Part shown: piece by piece, positions 5,620 through 11,718 of the stretch
Layout: every line of letters begins with the position of its first letter
How positions within the stretch are numbered: the stretch's first letter is position 1
NCBI GenBank assembly: GCA_016793415.1
Contig: JAEUMC010000339.1
Location: forward strand, 1 to 11,718
Source: Devosia sp.
GTDB lineage: Bacteria; Pseudomonadota; Alphaproteobacteria; Rhizobiales; Devosiaceae
Length of the DNA: 11,718 bases
Direction of reading: 5' to 3'
Made by a program: the position numbers and the translations under genes
Notes under the pieces: model-generated
What the model saw: only the letters and a program-made list of their open reading frames with translations
Told to the model about the DNA's origin: nothing
The model's database searches: none

Positions 5620-6372
5620 ATGCGTCGGATTCCCCTTCTGCTCGGCATCGGCCTGCTGGCGCTAATGAGCGCGCCGGTCCTTGCTGCCGAGGTCAGCGCC
5701 GCCGTGGCGGCCAACTTCACCAAGCCGGCCGAGGAACTGGGCGCGGCGTTCACGGCTAAAACCGGCGATACGGTGACCTTCAGCTTCGGCGCCACCGGGG
5801 CGCTCTACACCCAGATCAGCCAGGGCGCGCCGTTCGAGGTGTTCCTGTCGGCCGACAACAAGCGGCCAGCCCAGGCGGTCAAGGAGGGCTTTGGCGTCGA
5901 CGGTACGGTCTTCACCTATGCGGTGGGCAAGGTGGTGCTCTACTCGCCGACGCTCGACCTCTCCGATGGGGCGGCGGTGCTCAGGACCAATGAGTTCCAG
6001 CAACTGTCGGTCGCCGATCCCAAGACGGCGCCCTATGGCGCCGCGGCGATGGAAACGCTCGACAAGCTCGGTCTCACCGAGGCCGTGACCCCCAAGATCG
6101 TCACCGGCGAGAATATCAGCCAGGCGCTGCAGTTCATCGACAGCGCCAATGCCGAGCTGGGCTTCGTGGCCCTGAGCCAGGTGATCGACAAGCCGGCCCC
6201 GCAGGTCTGGCGGGTGCCGGCCGAGGATTACTCGCCGATCCTGCAGGATGCGGTGTTGCTGAAGCCGGGCGAGACCGATCCGGCAGCCGCCGCCTTCCTC
6301 GAGTTCTTGAAGGGCGACGAAGCGCGCGCCATCATCGAGAAATACGGCTACGAGGTCGGCTCGGGTCAGTGA
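5620..6372 (+). CDS. modA: Molybdate-binding periplasmic protein of an ABC transporter
   Basis: ModA captures molybdate or tungstate in the periplasm and delivers it to ModB. With the ATG at 5620 the protein is 250 residues, normal for the family, and begins with a clean signal peptide (MRRIPLLLGIGLLALMSAPVLA, cleavage near residue 22). The mature part shows EVSAAVAANFTKPAEELGAA (24-43), the ligand-site segment FSFGATGALYTQISQGAPFE (54-73) with VFLSADN (74-80), YAVGKVVLYSP (100-110), GENISQALQFIDSANAELGF (163-182) and a C-terminal FLEFLKGDEARAIIEKYGY (227-245). An upstream ATG at 5563 in the same frame would put 19 extra residues before the signal peptide and swallow the Mo-box. GAGGA at 5611 fixes the start at 5620. 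It is followed by modB after 11 bases. Confidence 0.94.
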   Translation: MRRIPLLLGIGLLALMSAPVLAAEVSAAVAANFTKPAEELGAAFTAKTGDTVTFSFGATGALYTQISQGAPFEVFLSADNKRPAQAVKEGFGVDGTVFTYAVGKVVLYSPTLDLSDGAAVLRTNEFQQLSVADPKTAPYGAAAMETLDKLGLTEAVTPKIVTGENISQALQFIDSANAELGFVALSQVIDKPAPQVWRVPAEDYSPILQDAVLLKPGETDPAAAAFLEFLKGDEARAIIEKYGYEVGSGQ

Positions 6373-6383
6373 GGAACAGCTAG

Positions 6384-7067
6384 ATGCTTGATGCCAGTGA
6401 GATCGTACAGCCCGTCGGGCTGACGCTGACCCTGGCGTTCATCGTCACCCTGATCCTGTTAGCTGTCGGCACCCCCATCGCCTGGTGGCTGTGCCGGACA
6501 CGATCGCCGCTGCAGCCGCCGGTGGCGGCGATCGTGTCGCTGCCGCTGGTGTTGCCCCCTACGGTGCTGGGGTTCTACCTGCTGCTGGCGTTCGGGCCGA
6601 ACGGCCCTGGCGGCCTCCTGGCGCCGCTCTGGGGGGCACGCACGCTTGCCTTCTCGTTCGAGGGCCTGGTGATTGCCTCGGTGCTCTACTCGCTGCCCTT
6701 CATGGTGCAGCCGCTGCGCACCGCCTTCGAGGCGCTGGGCGACGAGCCGCTGGAGGCGGCGGCGACGCTCGGCGCTGGGCGGTGGACCACCTTCTTTCGC
6801 GTGGTGATCCCGCTGTCGCGCACCGGCTATCTCACCGGCGCCATCCTCACCTTCGCGCACACCGTCGGGGAGTTCGGCGTGGTGCTGATGATCGGCGGCA
6901 ATATCCCCGGCAAGACCAAGCTGGTGTCGATGGCGATCTACGATTTTGTCGAGCGGCTGGAATGGGACAAGGCGCACGTCCTCGCCGGCGGCATGGTGCT
7001 GTTCGCCTTCGTGGTGATCACGGCGGTGATGCTGCTTGATCGGCGGGTGGGGCGAGTGGCGGGGTGA
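6384..7067 (+). CDS. modB: Molybdate ABC transporter permease
   Basis: ModB is the inner-membrane channel for molybdate. The 227-residue protein has about five membrane segments (roughly residues 11-35, 45-70, 92-112, 148-170 and 198-218). The cytoplasmic EAA loop reads [20 protein letters not shown] (124-143), where the ATPase docks. [20 protein letters not shown] (52-71) and [20 protein letters not shown] (157-176) are typical of ModB. The ATG at 6384 follows GAGGAA seven bases upstream, 11 bases after the modA stop, so the two are surely one operon. The expected partner gene modC is not here: 31 bases after modB a minus-strand regulator gene ends. The transporter must therefore use an ATPase encoded elsewhere. 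Confidence 0.95.
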   Translation: MLDASEIVQPVGLTLTLAFIVTLILLAVGTPIAWWLCRTRSPLQPPVAAIVSLPLVLPPTVLGFYLLLAFGPNGPGGLLAPLWGARTLAFSFEGLVIASVLYSLPFMVQPLRTAFEALGDEPLEAAATLGAGRWTTFFRVVIPLSRTGYLTGAILTFAHTVGEFGVVLMIGGNIPGKTKLVSMAIYDFVERLEWDKAHVLAGGMVLFAFVVITAVMLLDRRVGRVAG

Positions 7068-7098
7068 GCTCGGGTCTGGCCGCCGAGAGGTGGCGCGC

Positions 7099-7566
7099 TC
7101 AAGCCAACCGCAACAGCTCCACGAACCGCTTCAGCGCCTTGCCGAGGCCCTTACGCTTCTTGGCGTCCAGATCCGCAAACAGTGCTTCCTCGAGCTGTTC
7201 CCAGTTCGCGGCCAGCACTTCGCGGATGCGGGCGCCGCGTTCGGTGAGCGCCAGTCCCTCGGTCAGGTCGGGGCCGATGGCCTGGCGGACGACGATGTCG
7301 CGCTCGATCAGGCGGGCGAGCCGCGGTTGCAGCGCGTCGGGTTCCAGCCCGAGATGTTCGGCCAGCGCCGCTTCGCTGGCCCCGAGTTCGGCATGCAGCA
7401 CGAAGATCACGGCGTCGTCGCCCGCCTCCAGGCCGCGGTCGAGCAGCGGCACCAGCAGCGCCTTATGGGCCAGCTGGCCGGCTTCGATCAGCCGGTAAAG
7501 CGTTGAACGGGCTTCGGGTTTGGTCATGGGTGGATAGATAGACTTGAAGGTGGGCTCGAGCGACAT
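7099..7566 (-). CDS. MarR-type transcriptional regulator
   Basis: From the ATG at 7564-7566 the protein has 155 residues (MSLEPTFKSIYPPMTKPEAR at the start). It shows a MarR layout: an N-terminal helix with LYRLIEAGQLAHKALLVPLL (23-42), DAVIFVLHAELGASEAALAE (51-70), HLGLEPDALQPRLARLIERD (71-90) as the helix-turn-helix, IVVRQAIGPDLTEGLALTERG (91-111) as the wing, and a long C-terminal dimer helix rich in Leu and Lys. The PLLDRGLEAGDDAVIFVL and wing segments are typical MarR features. The ATG at 7566 has AGGA eight bases before it; an in-frame ATG at 7611 has no ribosome site. A possible promoter (TTGGTC 7601-7596, TAGGAT 7579-7574) would place transcription start at or near the ATG. Ligand and targets are unknown. 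It is divergent from the LysR gene. Confidence 0.8.
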   Translation of the reverse strand: MSLEPTFKSIYPPMTKPEARSTLYRLIEAGQLAHKALLVPLLDRGLEAGDDAVIFVLHAELGASEAALAEHLGLEPDALQPRLARLIERDIVVRQAIGPDLTEGLALTERGARIREVLAANWEQLEEALFADLDAKKRKGLGKALKRFVELLRLA

Positions 7567-7610
7567 GGGACCCATCCTATCGTTAATCTCAGCGAGACCA
7601 AGGGGCGGCA

Positions 7611-7638
7611 TTGTTCAGGCTTTTGAGATGACTTATGC
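7611..7638 (+). promoter_or_regulatory. Candidate promoter of the LysR-type gene
   Basis: TTGTTC (7611-7616) and TTATGC (7633-7638) are spaced by 16 bases, about 60 bases ahead of the ATG at 7699. It lies within a wide 9-bp inverted repeat, GGCGGCATT (7604-7612) and AATGCCGCC (7663-7671). The match to consensus is moderate. Confidence 0.3.
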
Positions 7639-7698
7639 GTGGCTGAGGCGGTGTTCACCAGGAATGCCGCCAATCTACACAGTTCAGGTCAGCAACGC

Positions 7699-8598
7699 AT
7701 GAGCCAGGACCTCGCCCGCATCCGGGCCTTCGTGCAGGTGTTCGATGCCGGTGGTTTCTCGTCGGCGGCGCGGCAGCATGGGCGCTCCAAGGCGCTGCTG
7801 TCGAAATACGTCACCGACCTCGAGGATTACCTGGGGGTCCGGCTGATGAACCGGACCACCCGCAAGCTCAGCCTCACCGAGGCCGGCGAGGCCTATTACC
7901 GCGAAGCCAGCCAGCTGCTGCAGCAGCTCGACGACCTCGACGCGACGATCTCCGACCAGACCGCCGAGCCGCGTGGGCTGGTGCGGGTGTCGGCGCCGCG
8001 CAACCTCGGCGAAACCACGCTGGCGCCGGCGATCTTCGCCTTCATTGCCAAGAATCCGCTGATGTCGGTCGATCTCAGGCTCGAGGATCGCTATGTCGAC
8101 CTCGTCGAAGAAAGCGTCGATGTGGCGCTGCGCATCTCGACGCTGGCCGATTCCTCGCTGATCGCCCGCAAGATTTCCGACATGCGGCATGTGATCTGCG
8201 CGGCGCCGAGCCTGATCGAACGGGTCGGCACGCCCAGCTCGGGCGAGGCGCTGCGCGGCATGCCCTGCGTGCTCGACACCAACATGCCCTCGCACAGCTC
8301 GTGGCGCTTCATCGAGAACGGCACACCGATCTCGGTGCATGTCTCCGGCCCGGCCCGGGTGAATTCTCCGGTGGCCGCGATGCAGGCGGCGCTTGCCGGC
8401 CTTGGGTTCGCCGTATTGCCGACCTACCTCGCTGACCCGCTGATCGCCGAAGGACGGCTGGTTCGCGTGCTCGAGGACAGGATGCCCGAGGGCCCCAGCC
8501 TGCAAGCCGTCTATCCGCATCGGCGGCATCTCGCCGGCAAGGTTCGCGCGCTGATCGACCATCTGGTCGCCTGGTTCGCGGATAACCCGGTGAAGTAG
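7699..8598 (+). CDS. LysR-family transcriptional regulator
   Basis: Starting at the ATG at 7699 the protein has 299 residues, the usual LysR length. An in-frame GTG at 7639 would add 20 residues without homology-like character, so it is not preferred. The N-terminal winged helix-turn-helix reads LARIRAFVQVFDAGGFSSAA (residues 5-24), RQHGRSKALLSKYVTDLEDY (25-44), then LGVRLMNRTTRKLSLTEAG (45-63), followed by a coiled linker helix with YYREASQLLQQLDDLDATIS. The effector domain (about 92-295) shows GLVRVSAPRNLG, PLMSVDLRLEDRYVDLVEES and ALAGLGFAVLPTYLADPLI, as in the DmlR/AaeR-like group. Its effector is not predictable. It is divergent from the MarR gene and 24 bases ahead of the nickel/cobalt transporter fusion on the same strand, so it may share its transcript or control it; this is inference. 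Confidence 0.93.
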   Translation: MSQDLARIRAFVQVFDAGGFSSAARQHGRSKALLSKYVTDLEDYLGVRLMNRTTRKLSLTEAGEAYYREASQLLQQLDDLDATISDQTAEPRGLVRVSAPRNLGETTLAPAIFAFIAKNPLMSVDLRLEDRYVDLVEESVDVALRISTLADSSLIARKISDMRHVICAAPSLIERVGTPSSGEALRGMPCVLDTNMPSHSSWRFIENGTPISVHVSGPARVNSPVAAMQAALAGLGFAVLPTYLADPLIAEGRLVRVLEDRMPEGPSLQAVYPHRRHLAGKVRALIDHLVAWFADNPVK

Positions 8599-8622
8599 AC
8601 CAGGATTGGGCACGGGGCGGCG

Positions 8623-10422
8623 ATGACGGGTTTGTTGCGCAAGCTGGCGCTGGCTTCGGCGGCCACATTGGGGCTCGTCGGCGCGGCCGAGGCCCATCCC
8701 CACATCTTCATCGACGCCAAGGCGACGATCGTTTTCAACGACGCGGGCGAACTCACCGAGATCCAGAACGCCTGGACCTTCGACGAGGCGTTCTCGGTCT
8801 GGCAGATCCAGGGTCTCGATACCAACAATGACGGCATCACCTCGTCAGAGGAGATGCAGGACCTCGCCGACGAGAACATCAAGGGCCTCGCCGAGTACAA
8901 TTTCTACACCTCGGCCGGAGCGTATGCGGCCGGCGGCGCGACCGGTGCGTCGTTGCCCTTTACCGAAGTGGGCGGCGCGAAATTCGTGTTCGCCGACAAC
9001 CGCTCCACCCTCAGCTTCGATATCGCCCCCAAAACGCCATACCGGATCAAGGACAAGCTCGAGATCGCCATCGCCGATCCCGAATATTACGTGGCGATCA
9101 CCTTTCATGCGCCGGCCGACGTGACGCTGGTCAACGCTCCCAAGGGCTGCGCACTCCACATGGAGCCGCCGCGCGAACTGTCGCCGGACCTGCAGGCGCG
9201 GCTGTTCGACCTGTCGTCCGACGTGACGGTGCTGCCGCCGGATCTCGAAGCAGCGGTGCGTGGTTCGCAGGGCGCCATCGTGCTCGATTGCTCGGGTGCG
9301 GCGGCGCCGGCGGAGGCCGCGACTGCGCTCGAGGCAGTGACGCAAGTGGCGGAGGCGAAGCCCGCGCTGCCCTTCGGCGGGCCGCCACCGGAGCCCGGGT
9401 TCGTCTTGCCCAAGACCGGGTTTCTCGGCTGGGTGTCGCAGATGCAGTCGGATTTCTACCAGGCGCTGACCGCGGCGCTCGGCAAGCTCAAGAGCGATTA
9501 CACGGCGTTCTGGGTGCTGGGCGGGCTGAGCTTCCTCTACGGCGTATTCCATGCCGCCGGGCCGGGGCACGGCAAGGTGGTGATCGGCTCCTACATGCTG
9601 GCCAATGAGCGGCAGGTGCGGCGCGGCATCGGGCTCAGCTTTGCTGCCGCGATGATGCAGTCGGTGGTGGCAGTGGTGTTCGTCGGCGTCGCTGCAGCGA
9701 TCCTGGGGCTCTCGAGCGTCGCCATGGGCACGGCGGTCGGCTGGATCGAGAAGGCCTCGTACGGGCTGGTGGCGCTGCTCGGCCTATGGCTGATCGCGCG
9801 AAAACTATTCGGCTGGGGCGGGCATTCGCACGACCACGGGCCGGACCTGACGGCCAAGGCGCACCAGCATCTGCATGCCGACGAGGCGCCCAGGCACGCG
9901 TTGCTGAATGAACGTGGGCCCAGTTTCAACTTCCGTACCGGCCTGCAGCCGGCGGGCGGGCCGGCGCTTGACGCCTATGGCCGGGTACCGGGGGACGCGC
10001 ATTACGGGCACGACCACGGCGACCATGACGGGCATGATCATGATCATGATCATGATCATGATCACGAGCACGGACACCATCATGTGGTGACGGCCGAGCA
10101 GACCGGCGGCGACTGGCGTGAACAGCTCGGCGTGGTGCTCGGGGTGGGGCTGAGGCCCTGTTCGGGCGCCCTGGTGGTGCTGGTGTTCGCGCTGAGCCAG
10201 GGGATACTCCCGGCGGGTATCGCCGCGGTGCTCCTGATGGGGCTCGGCACGGCAATCACCGTGTCGGTACTTGCGGTGCTCGCGGTCGGCGCGAAGGGCT
10301 TCGCGGCCCGCTATCTGGGAGCCGAAGGCAAGCTCGGCAGCCGGCTGGTCTGGTGGGCCGAACTGGGCGGCGCGCTGGTGGTGTTCGCCTTCGGTGCGGT
10401 GCTGCTGCTCGCCAGTTTCTAG
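8623..10422 (+). CDS. DUF1007 domain fused to NicO/RcnA-family nickel/cobalt transporter
   Basis: This 599-residue protein has two parts. Residues 1-24 are a signal peptide ending AEA, so the mature chain would start HPHIFIDA. Residues 25-225 are a DUF1007 domain, with an EF-hand-like loop D66-T-N-N-D-G-I-T-S-S-E-E77 and LADENIKGLAEYNFYT. An Ala/Pro-rich linker follows (225-260). The C-terminal half is a NicO-type transporter with about six membrane segments. HAAGPGHGK (310-318) and GLRPCSGAL (509-517) are the metal-path signatures of the NicO/RcnA family. The loop at 400-490 has two His-rich clusters, HSHDHG (401-406) with HQHLH, and a dense His/Asp run at 460-487. The protein should move Ni2+ or Co2+ across the inner membrane; uptake or efflux cannot be told from sequence. 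DUF1007 and NicO are often separate neighbouring genes. The ATG at 8623 has only a weak G-rich ribosome site. Confidence 0.9.
   Translation: MTGLLRKLALASAATLGLVGAAEAHPHIFIDAKATIVFNDAGELTEIQNAWTFDEAFSVWQIQGLDTNNDGITSSEEMQDLADENIKGLAEYNFYTSAGAYAAGGATGASLPFTEVGGAKFVFADNRSTLSFDIAPKTPYRIKDKLEIAIADPEYYVAITFHAPADVTLVNAPKGCALHMEPPRELSPDLQARLFDLSSDVTVLPPDLEAAVRGSQGAIVLDCSGAAAPAEAATALEAVTQVAEAKPALPFGGPPPEPGFVLPKTGFLGWVSQMQSDFYQALTAALGKLKSDYTAFWVLGGLSFLYGVFHAAGPGHGKVVIGSYMLANERQVRRGIGLSFAAAMMQSVVAVVFVGVAAAILGLSSVAMGTAVGWIEKASYGLVALLGLWLIARKLFGWGGHSHDHGPDLTAKAHQHLHADEAPRHALLNERGPSFNFRTGLQPAGGPALDAYGRVPGDAHYGHDHGDHDGHDHDHDHDHDHEHGHHHVVTAEQTGGDWREQLGVVLGVGLRPCSGALVVLVFALSQGILPAGIAAVLLMGLGTAITVSVLAVLAVGAKGFAARYLGAEGKLGSRLVWWAELGGALVVFAFGAVLLLASF
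10033..10062 (+). repeat. Hexanucleotide repeat (CATGAT)5 coding for His-Asp
   Basis: Five perfect copies of CATGAT run in frame inside the transporter gene and encode five His-Asp pairs of the metal-binding loop (residues 471-480). The strict identity of the copies at the DNA level, with CAT and GAT used every time in a gene that otherwise prefers C-ending codons, points to recent slippage rather than selection at protein level alone. Confidence 0.85.
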
Positions 10423-10424
10423 GA

Positions 10425-10490
10425 GTGAGATCAGGAAAATGCCTGTCCCCGCGAAGGCGGGGATTGCAGACTTTTCCGGTCCGATCTCAC
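10425..10490. repeat. 66-base nested palindromic element, REP-like, possible terminator
   Basis: Starting three bases after the transporter stop, three or more paired segments nest around one centre: GTGAGATC (10425-10432) with GATCTCAC (10483-10490); GGAAAA (10434-10439) with TTTTCC (10472-10477); CTG (10443-10445) with CAG (10467-10469); and TCCCCGC (10446-10452) with GCGGGGA (10457-10463) around a GAAG loop. The central CCCCGC-GAAG-GCGGGG core is a known style of dispersed palindrome in alphaproteobacteria. As RNA it would fold into one long hairpin and could end the upstream transcript or shield its 3' end. Confidence 0.6.
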
Positions 10491-10522
10491 GACAAAGCAT
10501 CGTCGCCGCGACACCCTTGCAC

Positions 10523-10550
10523 TTGTGTTCGGGGCGCCCGTGACTATGTT
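10523..10550 (+). promoter_or_regulatory. Candidate hemH promoter
   Basis: TTGTGT (10523-10528) and TATGTT (10545-10550) are 16 bases apart and end 38 bases before the hemH ATG. Both boxes match the housekeeping consensus moderately. The site lies downstream of the nested palindrome, in keeping with hemH having its own transcript. No iron-responsive motif is evident. Confidence 0.4.
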
Positions 10551-10588
10551 GCGCGCCACAGAGAACGTTACCAGCTACAGGCCAGCCC

Positions 10589-11608
10589 ATGGCAACCGGA
10601 CTTCCCGCCGGACACCCCCCGATTGCGACGCCGAAGGTGGGGGTGTTGCTGCTCAACCTGGGCACTCCCGATGGCACCGATTACTGGTCGGTGCGCCGCT
10701 ATCTCAGCGAATTCCTGTCCGACCCGCGCGTCATCGAATCCCCGCAATGGCTGTGGCAGCCGATCTTGCAGGGCGTGGTGCTCTCGACGCGGCCGCAGAA
10801 GAGCGGCGAGAACTACGCCCGCATCTGGGACAAGGAGGCCAACGAGAGCCCGCTGCGCGTCATCACCCGCAAGCAGGCGACCAAGCTCCAGGAGCGGCTG
10901 GGCAAGAACATCATCGTCGATTTCGCCATGCGCTACGGCAACCCGTCGACCAAGTCGGGCATCGACGCGTTGCAGGCGGCCGGATGCCAGAAGATCCTGC
11001 TCGCGCCGCTCTACCCGCAATACTCGGCGACCACGACGGCAACCGCCAACGACAAGGCGTTCGATGCGCTGAAAAAGCTGCGCTGGCAGCCGGCGGTACG
11101 CACCCTTCCTGCCTATTTCGACGAGCCGGCCTATATCGAAGCGCTGGCCCAGAGCATTGCCGATGGCGTCGCGGCGCTGGATTTCACCCCTAACGTGATC
11201 CTCACCTCCTACCACGGCATGCCGGTGCAGTATTTCGAGGCGGGCGACCCCTATCACTGCCAGTGCCTCAAGACGACGCGGCTGGTGCGCGAGCACCTGG
11301 GTTGGTCGGAGGAGAAGCTCAAGGTCACGTTCCAGAGCCGGTTCGGCCCGACCAAGTGGCTCGAGCCCTATACCGATGCGACGCTGATGGCGCTGCCCGG
11401 GCAGGGGATCAAGCGCGTCGCCGTGGTGGCGCCTGCCTTCTCGGCCGACTGCATCGAGACGCTGGAAGAGATCGCCATCACCGGCCGCGAGCAGTTCGAG
11501 CATGCCGGCGGCGAGCGCTACGCCTATATCCCGTGCCTCAATGACAGCGAGCTGGGGATGGGGATGCTGGAGAGCGTAATCCGCAAGGAATTGGCGGGCT
11601 GGGTCTAG
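10589..11608 (+). CDS. hemH: Ferrochelatase
   Basis: HemH inserts Fe2+ into protoporphyrin IX, the last step of haem synthesis, at the inner face of the cytoplasmic membrane. The 339-residue protein has KVGVLLLNLGTPDGTDYW (residues 16-33), RRYLSEFLSDPRVIE (36-50), DFAMRYGNPS (111-120), APLYPQYSATTTA (139-151), TSYHGMPVQYFEAGDPYHCQ (206-225) with catalytic H209, FQSRFGPTKWLEPYTD (248-263) and PAFSADCIETLEEI (282-295), where the acidic residues pair with the histidine. Order and length match bacterial class I ferrochelatases, and the C-terminus is complete (ELGMGMLESVIRKELAGWV). The DPYHCQC motif is typical of proteobacterial enzymes. The ATG at 10589 has only a poor ribosome site (ACAGG), but the next in-frame starts lie inside conserved sequence. 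It is convergent with a partial gene 13 bases away. Confidence 0.96.
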   Translation: MATGLPAGHPPIATPKVGVLLLNLGTPDGTDYWSVRRYLSEFLSDPRVIESPQWLWQPILQGVVLSTRPQKSGENYARIWDKEANESPLRVITRKQATKLQERLGKNIIVDFAMRYGNPSTKSGIDALQAAGCQKILLAPLYPQYSATTTATANDKAFDALKKLRWQPAVRTLPAYFDEPAYIEALAQSIADGVAALDFTPNVILTSYHGMPVQYFEAGDPYHCQCLKTTRLVREHLGWSEEKLKVTFQSRFGPTKWLEPYTDATLMALPGQGIKRVAVVAPAFSADCIETLEEIAITGREQFEHAGGERYAYIPCLNDSELGMGMLESVIRKELAGWV

Positions 11609-11624
11609 GGGCGTTCAACCCCTA
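11606..11624. terminator. Symmetric hairpin between two convergent stops, possible two-way terminator
   Basis: TAGGGG (11606-11611) and CCCCTA (11619-11624) pair as a 6-bp stem with a 7-base loop. The outer three bases of each arm are the TAG stop codons of hemH and of the opposing gene. The stem is short and neither strand has a T-run after it, so the terminator role is weakly supported. Confidence 0.3.
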
Positions 11625-11718
11625 AAGCTTCAGATCCTTCAACGGCCCGGCCACCGCCTCGACCATCCCCTTGGTGATCGACTGGGTCAGCTCGAAGTAA
11701 CCGGCCCATGGGTCGGCT
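11622..11718 (-). CDS. C-terminus of an unidentified protein (5' end outside window)
   Basis: The minus strand is open from the right edge to a TAG at 11622-11624 and encodes 31 residues, starting ADPWAGYFELTQSITKGMVE and ending AVAGPLKDLKL. Codon use is the GC-rich pattern of the neighbours, and the stop lies 13 bases from the convergent hemH stop, the spacing of real gene ends. The fragment looks like an amphipathic C-terminal helix and does not identify a family for me. It continues outside the window. Confidence 0.6.
   Translation of the reverse strand, partial: ADPWAGYFELTQSITKGMVEAVAGPLKDLKL

Noticed and set aside
7079..7094. Short hairpin GCCGCC-GAGA-GGTGGC after modB
   Set aside because: It needs a G-U pair, is only six pairs long and has no T-run, so it is too weak to call a terminator.
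10033..10062. CRISPR or tandem-repeat array
   Set aside because: The six-base units have no spacers and translate in frame as part of the transporter His loop.
9805..10677. Open frame on the minus strand across the end of the transporter gene and into hemH
   Set aside because: It lies across the His-rich repeat, the nested palindrome and the hemH promoter region; the translated repeat (Met-Ile runs) and mixed composition show it is not a gene.

Overview
The window reads as a piece of chromosome from a GC-rich alphaproteobacterium. I would guess Hyphomicrobiales, perhaps a Devosia-like organism. That guess rests on base composition, frequent GTG/TTG starts, the style of the NadA, NadB, Eda, ModE-like and HemH proteins, and a small CCCCGC-GAAG-GCGGGG palindrome of a kind that is dispersed in many alphaproteobacterial genomes. 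No phage, integrase, transposase, CRISPR array, rRNA or tRNA is visible. Coding density is high and no gene-free stretch exceeds 300 bases; the longest gap is 2585-2831.

Left part, minus strand (1-3896): an NAD-biosynthesis block is read right to left. nadA (quinolinate synthase) comes first, then a 247-base gap rich in inverted repeats, then a two-repeat YegP/DUF1508 protein, then nadB (L-aspartate oxidase). Where nadC often follows nadB, there is instead a ParD-ParE type II toxin-antitoxin pair. Its antitoxin has a perfect palindrome in its leader, and the toxin is cut off by the window edge.

Middle (4027-7611): a KDPG/KHG aldolase (eda) is divergent from nadA and convergent with a secreted META-domain (HslJ-like) lipoprotein-sized protein. 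A molybdate group follows on the plus strand: a short ModE-type regulator with only the DNA-binding domain, the periplasmic molybdate-binding protein ModA, and the permease ModB. A 26-bp palindrome just before modA has the geometry of a Mo-box. No modC ATPase gene is present after modB. A MarR-type regulator on the minus strand closes this part.

Right part (7699-11718): a LysR-type regulator is divergent from the MarR gene and lies 24 bases ahead of a 599-residue fusion protein. The fusion joins a secreted DUF1007 domain to a NicO/RcnA-family nickel/cobalt transporter with a very His/Asp-rich loop, part of which is encoded by a (CATGAT)5 hexanucleotide repeat. After it comes a 66-base nested palindromic element, then hemH (ferrochelatase). 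The last 97 bases hold the C-terminus of an unidentified minus-strand protein.

Common thread: most genes handle cofactors and metals (NAD, molybdate, Ni/Co, haem). I see no single new system spanning the window. The parts most worth a second look are the DUF1007-NicO fusion with its unstable His tract, the YegP gene inside the nad block, the mod operon without modC, the Mo-box candidate, and the nested palindrome at 10425-10490.
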